This document shows, piece by piece, positions 56,180 to 64,000 of a stretch of 64,000 nt of DNA. The stretch comes from Hippopus hippopus (Eukaryota > Mollusca > Bivalvia > Cardiida > Cardiidae). The stretch covers positions 36,158,011 to 36,222,010 of the forward strand of contig OX328096.1 in assembly GCA_946811185.2 (NCBI GenBank), written 5' to 3'. Below the pieces are notes generated by a model that was not told the origin of the DNA, did no database searches, and worked only from the letters and a program-made list of their open reading frames with translations. The position numbers and the translations under genes were made by a program. Within the stretch, counting starts at the first letter, position 1. Every line of letters begins with the position of its first letter.

Positions 56180-56392
56180 TGTGTTTTTTAGCCCTGGGCA
56201 GAAACTCTTTTAAAAACACTGTAGGGAGAAGGACGAAATGCTGGTAACCAGCATTTTCTCCTTTTCCAAAAGATTTTTCTATCCTTTCAAAGAGATATTC
56301 CATTATTTGCGCAACATTTAATCTTTTATCTTTAAATGCTGTCAATATGGATCTAGTCTAAAATTTCATCGTGTTGTAAAAATTTAAATGAT
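56180..56392 (-). mobile_element. Family A MITE, left end lost
   Basis: The hairpin around GCTGGTAACCAGCATTTTC and the right landmarks GGATCTAGTCTAAAATTTC are present. The left CCCTTTACC end is not. Confidence 0.7.
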
Positions 56393-56577
56393 CACCCTTG
56401 TCCTGCTGAATAAAAGAAATGAGACTATCAAGCCGACAGTAAGAACCCAAATGTTGCTGTTTGAAAAGTATTTTTGGTGGAAAAATATCTCCTTATCGGA
56501 CAGTGTAGGTGTTCTGTGTAGTCTGATCTTGATCTGCAAATGGTCAGTGGGTCGCGTTTAGCAGCCTAAGGGTTAAC
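56391..56577 (+). mobile_element. Family B MITE, left hairpin arm deleted
   Basis: TCACCCTTGTCCTGCTGAAT at the left and TTAGCAGCCTAAGGGTTAA at the right. CGGACAGTGTAGG joins directly to TTCTGTGTAGTCTGATCTTG, so the left arm is missing. Confidence 0.8.
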
Positions 56578-56598
56578 CTTTGACCATCAACCTCTCCC

Positions 56599-56827
56599 TT
56601 AACTCTTTACCAAACGACAAAATTTTAGACCAGACCAAATTGAAAGCATTTGCAGACGACAGAATTAATGTGACTCAAAAATTGAAATTTGTTCTGGGAA
56701 GAGTGGAAAACATTGTGGGAAAAGGAGAAAATGCTGGTTACCAGCATTTTCTCCTTTTCCCACAATGTTTTCAAAAGGCTTCTTTCTCAAAGCTGTGAAA
56801 ACCCGGGATTGTTTGGCAAAGAGTTAA
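56599..56827 (+). mobile_element. Family A TTAA MITE, reference copy
   Basis: TTAACTCTTTACCAAACGAC at the left and GGCAAAGAGTTAA at the right. The left half has TTTTAGACCAGACCAAATTG, GAAAGCATTTGCAGACGACA and GTGACTCAAAAATTG. The right half has AAAGCTGTGAAAACCCGGG. The perfect 67-nt hairpin is at 56706-56772: two 33-nt arms around a single central base. That base is T in forward copies and A in reverse copies. Confidence 0.93.
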
Positions 56828-57117
56828 ATAGTAATAAATCCTTCAAAACCTATTGACAATTTCGGAAGCTTTTGCAGACAGTCTAGATCAGGGAAAGCCT
56901 TGCAGGAGTTATATAATGCTGGGAGTTTACAGTACCTTTTCAAAAGACTTTCACTTTCATTCAAATAAGATCTCCGCCATTAATGGGGATCGATTCCAAA
57001 CTTGACTCCCTCGCCGCGAGCCACAGAGAGAACCCATGGTCCTTATTCATCAACTATTTTAAGTTACATTCTAATTCTTATTCTTGATTTAGAAAGTTGC
57101 ATAACTTTTTAATGACT

Positions 57118-57344
57118 ACCGTGATGCATGGTACCAAGCAAGTTTTCACATGATCATGGATTCATAAAGTCCATTTTGTCCAACAACCGATTGAATAATG
57201 AGGTAAACTGGTCCTTAGACATGAAGAAAATTGACAAATAGAAAAAGTTTCGGCCCAGGTCAGCCTGCGCAGACTGCGCAGGCTGACATGAGTCGATACT
57301 TTTTGCAGATGCATTAAGCCCCCTTTCACAGAGCATGGCTCATT
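57118..57344 (+). mobile_element. Family C MITE, left end truncated
   Basis: CCGTGATGCATGGTACCAAG begins it. The core GGTCAGCCTGCGCAGACTGC and the right end CACAGAGCATGGCTCA are intact. About 45 bp of the left end is missing. Confidence 0.82.
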
Positions 57345-58025
57345 TGTTTTAGTCAACCAGAATTTGCGTTACTTTCTCATCAATAATATTCTTGAGAAAT
57401 AGACTGGGACTACTATCCTGAACAATGAGCTGCTAACTTTTCACACAAAATCCTCGGTCCAAGAATTGATGGAAACAGTGCGCATACGGAGATGGAGCCA
57501 ACCTACAGAAATACGTGTTCAAAATACTTCAAAAGTAGGACCCAGTCGGTAAAATACTCGAGGTCCTTTGATTGTTTGTAGTCGCTTCTAAAGCACCCAT
57601 CTCAGCATGATACAAAAATAGAATATTAAAATATCAATGCACTATTGTGCCTGGACCCGACCAAACCAATAATCAAATAACAATATCGAAAGTAACCCGT
57701 TGTCCCCTCAAGTCTGACCCCAAGGTGTCGAGAGTCATTCAAACTGACCCCTGGGTTCAAGGGTCTGTGGGGCGGCCTGTCAGTTTAATACCCCCATCAA
57801 TAGAATAGGGGTAGTTTTACACCCGTTTCCCAGACTGTTTTCAGCCCCATCACAAGCGGGGACTATATTTAACTCCACTGTAAATTACCATGTTTATGAA
57901 CCCTTTTCTCAATGAGCACCGACACTATTAATATCTTGTGCCCAATAATATTCAAAAATGAGCACTGTCGTCACGTGAATTTTGGATCCGACCATTATTT
58001 TATGCGGACTATCTTCTGACCATTT

Positions 58026-58110
58026 CACCCTCATAGGCGATATGATTTTGTAGACGGCATAGATCTAGGTGAGAATCAGACTATACAGTCTGATCTTGGA
58101 TCTACACCAG
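58026..58110 (+). repeat. Family B2 relic
   Basis: TTCACCCTCATAGGCGATATG followed by GACGGCATAGATCTAGG and GTCTGATCTTGGATCTACAC. Confidence 0.55.
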
Positions 58111-58265
58111 CCCCTCCATCAATGTTTACTATATGATGGCTATTTAATGGATATTTCTCTGTGTCTACGAGTATTACTAAAACGCAAAAAAAGTTGTATG
58201 GGCAAGAGGCTTTGAATAACTGATGTGGATTTACAAATAATAGAACTTGTATCTTATAATTGACC

Positions 58266-58476
58266 TGCAACAAGCAAAAACGGGCATTCGGACATTTGCG
58301 TAAAGTGTCGTCATTCTCCGTTTTTATGTAATTTTCTGTTTTGCGCAAGTCTATTGAAGAACAAAATCTAATGTAGTCGTAAAGTGCCGTCTCGGATTAG
58401 CCTGCGCGAACTGCGCAGGCTGATCCGAGACGACACTTTACGCAGATGTCCGAATGCCCTCTTTCGCGTGTTGCAA
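58266..58476 (+). mobile_element. Family D MITE, first copy of a D-C-D block
   Basis: TGCAACAAGCAAAAACGGGC at the left has lost one internal hairpin. The second hairpin (GATTAGCCTGCGC plus 5 nt plus GCGCAGGCTGATC) and the right end CTTTCGCGTGTTGCAA are intact. It ends at the first recognisable base of a family C element. Confidence 0.82.
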
Positions 58477-58742
58477 GCTCTGGCAAAAGTGGGGATTAAT
58501 GCATCTCCGTTATACATTATGCCAAACAAGCAATCACATAATTATGGAGGCATAAAGTTTATTTTGTCTAACAACCGACTAAATCATGAGGCAGAGTAGT
58601 CCTTTGACTTTTAGAAAATTGACTAGATCTAATTGCAAACTGTTTCGACTAGGTCAGCCTGCGCGGACCGCGCAGGCTGACCAGGGTCGATGCTTCTTGC
58701 AGATGCATTACTCCACTTTTTCACAGAGTATGGTTCATATAA
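58477..58742 (+). mobile_element. Family C MITE between two D copies
   Basis: GCTCTGGCAAAAGTGGGG at the left lacks the first bases of the C end. TTCACAGAGTATGGTTCATAT lies at the right. The hairpin AGGTCAGCCTGCGC plus loop plus GCGCAGGCTGACC is perfect. Confidence 0.85.
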
Positions 58743-58747
58743 TTGGC

Positions 58748-59000
58748 TTGCAACACGCGAAAAGGGGCAATCGGACTTCTGCGTAAAGTGTCGTCTCAAT
58801 CAGCCTGCGCAGTCCGCGCACTCTAATCCGAGACGGCACTTTACGACTACATTAGATTTTGTTCTTCAATAGACTTGCGCAAAACAGAAAATTACATAAA
58901 AACGGATAGTGTCGATTCGGATTAGCCTGCGCAGACTGCGCAGGCTGATACAAGACGACACTTTACGCAAATGTACGAATGTCCCTTTTCGCGTGTTGCA
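58748..59000 (-). mobile_element. Family D MITE, second copy of the D-C-D block
   Basis: TTGCAACACGCGAAAAGGGG at the left and CTTTTCGCGTGTTGCA at the right. Both internal hairpins are present, one with a damaged arm (GCGCACTCTAATCCGAGAC). The interior spacer runs in the opposite direction to the first copy. Confidence 0.85.
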
Positions 59001-59087
59001 GGCCATATGTGGAAAAATCTCCCTGTTTCCATTGGAGTAGCATTTGGAGACCAGGAAAAAAGACGAGTCTTTATGGCGCCTAAACAG

Positions 59088-59300
59088 TTAAGTCTTTACC
59101 ACACGACAAAATTTTGGTTCATCCAAATTGATAACATATGCAGACGAAAAATAAAATATGGCTCAAATGTCGGGATTTATGTTTAATGGGGTAGAAAACA
59201 TTGTGGGAAAAGGAGAGCGTGGCAGTTTTTCCTTCTCTCTCAATATTTTCAAGAGCCTTCTTTCTTGGGGTCGTTAAAACTCGTAATAGTAAAAGGTTGA
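59088..59300 (+). mobile_element. Family A MITE, hairpin decayed
   Basis: TTAAGTCTTTACCACACGAC at the left, GGGGTCGTTAAAACTCG and AGTAAAAGGTTGA at the right. Confidence 0.78.
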
Positions 59301-59997
59301 AATGACATTCTAAGTGCCAACAGGTGTAAAGACAAAAGAGGCTCAGTCTAGAGTCTTTTCGGAATTCTGATTTCATTTACTACTGTCCCAAGTTTCATGG
59401 GATTCCATTCATAACAAACCTCTATCATGGCAATATGAAAATGATATGCAAAATACATACACTGCCCCCATTCAACACTGCCTTAACTTTGTGGGGATCT
59501 TTTGGACTAGTCAATAAATTTCCCATAAAAGGACGGCGGGACTCGCCTAAAGCATTGTATGACAGGGTACTTTATGCTTCACCTCCTGAAAGATATATGC
59601 AGAGAAGACTGAAAAATTCCTTATAAATCATTATAATTGAAATAAACTGAGATATGATATATGGTTGCAAGTGAAAATATTGTGGCTAAAGGAGAAATTG
59701 CTCTCTACGAGCAATTTCTTCTTTCGACACAGTGTTTTCAAAAACGGTCTTCTGAAAGTAAAAAAAAATTCGCCTAAAGGAGGTAACGCGTTAATAGATC
59801 GAGTTACCCGCGGTATGAAATACACCTCGAAAACAAGCAGTGATTTATTTGCATACATCAAGACCCTGGAGACCCTTTCTTGTGGACCTTATTGTCTATT
59901 TTAAGCTAAAGGTTTCGGTCCTTTGGACGAAAAAGGGGATTCTAGCTGCTTTTGGGGATGATATAGTTCAAGATCTTGGGTTTAGACTGCTATCCCG

Positions 59998-60225
59998 CAT
60001 AACTCTCTACCAAATGTTGCGACGACCTTGGGGAATAAGGCTGTAGTACACATTGTGGAAAAAGGGAAAAAATGCTGTATACCAGCATTTTCTCTGTTTT
60101 CCCCACAATATTTTCTACCCTGTCAAAGACTAATTCCATCATTTGAGACAGCTTCAAATTGTCATCTGCGTTTTTTCTTTCAATTTGAACAAGTCTAACA
60201 TTTTGTTGTTTGGTAAAGAGATAAA
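59998..60225 (-). mobile_element. Family A MITE
   Basis: AACTCTCTACCAAATGTTGC at the left, the hairpin around GCTGTATACCAGC, and TTTGGTAAAGAGATAA at the right. Confidence 0.8.
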
Positions 60226-60325
60226 CAAATCTGAGCCCCAATTTAGTAGTCAGAGACATAGGCCTTTCATAATGTACTTGTATGTACACGTAGGAAATAA
60301 AGCTGGTACTACCACTACTCCTACT

Positions 60326-60592
60326 TTTGTTTGTTTATTTGTACTGGTGTTTGACGCCGTTTTAGTAGCTTATGTTATATCACGGCGGGCGGTGCACCTA
60401 CACACGTGTGTTTCCTGGCTTTCTCACACCAGCACTGACGCTTTATTCCGAGCCACCGACTACTTTTCTCACATACATCAGAGGTGATAAGCGAAAAATC
60501 GCCAGAAAGAAAGTTTGCCAAAACCGAGTATCGAACCCGCAACCACCAGGTCACGAGTCAGATACGCTACTACTGAGTTAACCGGCTGGGTT
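60326..60592 (-). mobile_element. SINE family 1, inserted in a CTA/ACT microsatellite
   Basis: The head on the minus strand has CCGGTTAACTCAGTAGTAGC and GCGGGTTCGATACTCGG. The body has TGTGAGAAAGCCAGGAAACA and the tail AAACGGCGTCAAACACC, ending CAAATAAACAAAC. ACTACCACTACTCCTAC lies beyond the tail and (ACT)n beyond the head, so it split a microsatellite. Confidence 0.85.
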
Positions 60593-60633
60593 ACGACTAC
60601 TACTACTACTATTACTACTTCTGCTACTACTAC
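60593..60633. repeat. (ACT)n microsatellite
   Basis: Imperfect ACT/CTA repeats bordering the SINE head. Confidence 0.9.
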
Positions 60634-60912
60634 ATAACCAAAGGAAAGAGTTTTGTCCAACGTTAACTCACCGCCCTTAAAGTGCTTGCCCTGCAAACTA
60701 CCACTGACCTACCGAGGCTTGAAATATAATGACATGAAGTTAATTAATATGGACAATTCTGATGAGATAATGATAGTTACATAAAGGACCAACACCTTCA
60801 CTGTTTATAATACAACACCATCTTCTTAAGTAGGGTCATCGGTCAATTAATTATCCTTGTAGTCACATAAATTATTTACGATGTCAGGCATTATGTTTTA
60901 TGTCATAAATAT

Positions 60913-61187
60913 AAGAGACATGCTCTGCTAAAAGGGGGCTTGATGCATTTGCAAAAAGTATCGACCTTTGTCAGCCTGCGCAGCCCGCGCAGGCTGACAT
61001 GGGTCGAAACTTTTTGCTTTTTTGTAAATTTTCGTGCATGTCCAAAGACCGTACGTAACCTGTTACCACATGGTTCGATTGTTAGACAAAATGTTTTTGT
61101 CTTTTTATGGATCCATAATTATGAGATGACTTGCTTGGTATAACACATGGAGATGCATTAAGCCCCTTTTCCTAGAGCTTTGCTCAA
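60913..61187 (-). mobile_element. Family C MITE
   Basis: AGAGACATGCTCTGCTAAAA at the left, a perfect core GTCAGCCTGCGCAGCCCGCG, TTTATGGATCCATAATTATG inside, and CTAGAGCTTTGCTCAA at the right. Confidence 0.85.
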
Positions 61188-61499
61188 TTATTTAATAAAG
61201 AAGAGCGGTGTCTACTCTCCGTGGACGAGTGTGAGTGTGGACGAGAGTTCCCCTGGTACGAGGTCACAATACCACCTGCAGACAAGCTTTTTCGTACTGC
61301 AGCAGATCTTCTTTAAAACATTGTAGCAAGACGAGGAACAGATCGGAACGATGTAAACCACAAAATAGAATACTCTTCTCCCTAGTCGAGGGTGGACAGT
61401 GGCTGTTAGGGCGCTAAAATAACACATTTTACGCCTGCAGACTTCTTACAACGGGCCGCTTATGAAAGAATATCAGCCAACAGACAGACTCATCGGATT

Positions 61500-61658
61500 T
61501 AAACACGTAATTCGTGGGAGGAAAACATGCTGGTAAACAGCATTTTTTTCCTCTGTTTTCTACCTTTTCCAACACAAATCACATGAAATTTAATCACACA
61601 TAATTTGACGCCTGCGCCTGCTTTCAATTTGGAAATTTTTCGTCTAGGAAGGAGATAA
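61500..61658 (-). mobile_element. Family A MITE, left end lost
   Basis: The core ATGCTGGTAAACAGCATTTT and right-half landmarks (TTTCGTCTAGGAAGGAGATAA) remain. Confidence 0.6.
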
Positions 61659-61910
61659 TCTGACCAAAAGAGCTTTACAGTTATAGTTTTTCGTAACTGT
61701 TACTGTCCGAAAATACCCCTTTACCTTTCGTGTACAACAACGGTGAAGTCCAAATTATGAAAGCAGAATAAATATAGTGTTGACTATGACAGTCTGGTGA
61801 CATGTGACAGAATATATACCTTTTATGGTGACTATTTATAAAGTCACTGACCTTTTTCTCATGTATGTAGGTTATTTCGGGACAGCTTGCATGTCAAAGG
61901 TTTGTTGTCT

Positions 61911-61911
<1 letters not shown>

Positions 61912-61956
<45 letters not shown>
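61912..61956. repeat. (AG)n microsatellite
   Basis: About 22 uninterrupted AG units, the longest dinucleotide tract in the window. Confidence 0.97.
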
Positions 61957-61957
<1 letters not shown>

Positions 61958-62406
61958 GGGGGGAGACGAAAACGGAGCTGATGAATGTCAAGCATTCAGT
62001 GGTATATCATATTCAACAAATGATCTTAAATTATTAAAAGCAGTTCTGAAAGGAATTAGATCTATTCCTTTTCCGAAATGTTTTCAAAATAAAAAACACA
62101 AGACAGTTACTTTCTTTTGAACGGCTCTCTTTCATGTCACTAGTTTTTGGTTATTCAAAAACTAATCTACACAGTAATGGGTGAAACTGAAAGTTTTCAG
62201 ATCAAAGAGATGCATGCAGGCATCAATCCATTCTTTATCATGCATAACGATATAGATGAACGTCAGGGTTTGTATTTACCAACAATTGCAAATATTGTTA
62301 CAATTGTTAATTCTAAAAGGAACCACCGGGTTGGCCAAGACAGAACGTCTCTGGCACACAGACGACTTGCTTTGAATTTCAGAATTACAACTGAAATTCG
62401 CATGGG

Positions 62407-62637
62407 TTGAACCCTTTACCAGGCAATCCCGTATTTTCACGACCCTGAAGAAAATAGCTTTAGAAAACATTGTAGAAAAAGGAGAAAATGCTGGCAACCA
62501 GCATTTTCTCCTTTTCCCACAATGTTTTCTACTATTCCAAAAGACAAATCCTGCCATGTGAGACACATTTAGTATGTCGTCTGCAAATCCTGTCGGTTTG
62601 GACAAGTCTAAAATTTTGTCGTCTGGTAGACAGTTAA
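62407..62637 (-). mobile_element. Family A MITE, near-perfect hairpin
   Basis: TTGAACCCTTTACCAGGCAA at the left and TCTGGTAGACAGTTAA at the right. The centre is GCTGGCAACCAGC, with almost perfect arms. Confidence 0.88.
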
Positions 62638-64000
62638 TACGGCCCGAAGTCTTGGTCTGGAATATTGAGGTTTGTGAATGAGAAAACCTTAAAAACTACT
62701 AATGAAAACAATACCAGAATATCACATACGTCCTTTACTTGGCGACGAAAGAAGAAGAAATCCAAGTTTTCTGTCCAAACAAGGTCTTTATTGCACTTTC
62801 AGAGACATAAAAAAAGAACGTACTGTATTATTTCTTTAAATGATCCATTTTCAAATTCATGAGAACCTGGTGACTTGGGATAAATAAAATAAATGTATAA
62901 TACATTTAAACCACAGAACGCTTAGCATAACTTAAGTTACTTTTGCAGACAGTCTATATCAAGATTTGAGAGTAGAAAACTTGTCGTCTGATCCCGGATC
63001 TTCTATGACACATTTTCCAAATATTTCAGCTGTCTTTTATTCTGCCCGCAAAGGACCATTTCATTTTTTTCAGTGCTTGAAGCTTAAAGTCGTTTTCATC
63101 AACCAAAAAAGCTAATAAAGACCTGGAGCAGACATTGTGAGTCAAAACCATACTGCACAGAATATGACGTTTGAGATTTAGGTCTTCGAGTTATAGAAAT
63201 AGTTCTACGAGTTACAGAAATAGTTCTACCAAAATATGTCCTTGAACTTGTAACTTCAATTTCAAAATGGAAGAATTAACCAGAATAGCCAATAAGCAAC
63301 CTATATCAGTCAGTTAACAATCCACCTGTTTCATCATTTAGCCAGATTATAATGACAGTGTAGATCCAAGATCGTATGGCACATATTGTTCAGTCAAATC
63401 GAGATAAGCAGCGTCCCCAAAAAGTAACTTATTGCTAAAAGAAAGGGTATTTTAAGTCACAAAATAGATTCCCTTTAACAAATTTCCATGCCCTTTTTGA
63501 TAAGAACTTTACAACATATTAATTACTAAAGATCCAAAATCAACCTGCACATTTTGTGCTGTCTGAATTTGATCTACACTAGCTGACTACAGTTGTGATA
63601 AACACTCCATAAATATAGAACAAAACATGGAACCGACGTAAGCGCAACAATAATGCAGTGTGTAAAGGGACACAACTCAATGTTATCTTCGGGGGATTTT
63701 ATTATTTATTGAACATGCACTGCTAATTCAGGGTTGTTTAAACTTAGGATTAGATTCAAGAGTTAAACTGTCTCTGAACTTTACAAATAACTTTAAGGGC
63801 TTAATTAGTTTGCTGGTAATATACAAATATTATCAATACATACATGTACAAAAAATAGTTGTAGATTAATACAAAAAGGCATAATATCAGCTGTAGATGA
63901 AGCAACGACATAAACAAAATAATTTACCCTAAGAGTGACAGATGCATGAATGAAGTGGAACTTTTCAGTTTGGAAAAACGCCAGAACTAATGCTATTTCA
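62638..64000. other. No gene recognised; hairpin relics
   Basis: Decayed B-type hairpins lie at about 62945-63005, 63355-63410 and 63533-63590 (AAGATCCAAAATCAACCTGC ... GTGCTGTCTGAATTTGATC). An 18-bp direct repeat (GAGTTATAGAAATAGTTCTA-type) lies at 63188-63226. No convincing exon. Confidence 0.5.

Overview
The window looks like animal nuclear DNA: AT-rich, gene-poor, with spliceable exons (GT-AG borders), tRNA-headed SINEs, a mariner transposon and very dense short inverted-repeat elements. The style of the repeats (several MITE families with GC-rich palindromic cores, many nested in one another) fits a bivalve mollusc best. That assignment rests on my general memory of such repeats, not on a marker gene, and should be treated as a moderate-to-low confidence inference.

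Genes are few. The only complete protein gene is a mariner transposase (10049-11113) inside an apparently intact 1.3 kb element with matching terminal inverted repeats and a TA target duplication. The only strong host exon is the first coding exon of a glutamine-rich, probably nuclear regulatory protein on the minus strand (21247-21880). A 5' UTR, an upstream non-coding exon and a CCAAT box can be proposed for it. Two further minus-strand stretches (829-1030 and 39323-39422) have splice borders and open frames and may be isolated exons of unidentified genes. Almost all other ORFs in the window are translations of repeats.

The rest is a repeat landscape that can be sorted by eye. Family A (about 230 bp) is TTAA-flanked with CCCTTTACC-type ends and a 67-nt perfect central hairpin. 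Family B (about 210 bp) and its sister B2 are TTAA-flanked, CCCTT-ended and carry a hairpin built on a 13-5-13 palindrome. Family C (about 265 bp) has ends of the type GAGCCATGCTCTG. Family D (about 255 bp) has ends of the type TTGCAACACGCGAAAAGG. Families C and D have hairpins with the same 13-5-13 geometry as B. Family E is a 180-bp near-perfect palindrome at a TA site, and family F is a 120-bp TTAA element. There are at least two tRNA-derived SINE families.

The most unusual structures are four. A 2.6 kb non-coding foldback-type element (30232-32838) has matching ends, a 6-bp direct repeat on each side and arms made of about 105/84-bp subrepeats that switch orientation inside it. A seven-copy, exactly 140-bp satellite (2085-3064) has grown out of the tail of a family A element and shows an AAB higher-order pattern. 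A D-C-D composite lies at 58266-59000. A common 31-nt hairpin core is shared by element families whose other sequences look unrelated.

Layout: 0-5 kb, simple repeats, a possible exon and the satellite; 5-21 kb, MITE-rich with mariner; 21-24 kb, the glutamine-rich gene start and its relatively repeat-poor upstream region; 24-30 kb, MITE relics and a 72-bp minisatellite; 30-33 kb, the foldback element; 33-46 kb, SINEs, nested C/A/D elements and a long palindrome; 46-64 kb, dense A, B, C and D copies with SINEs.
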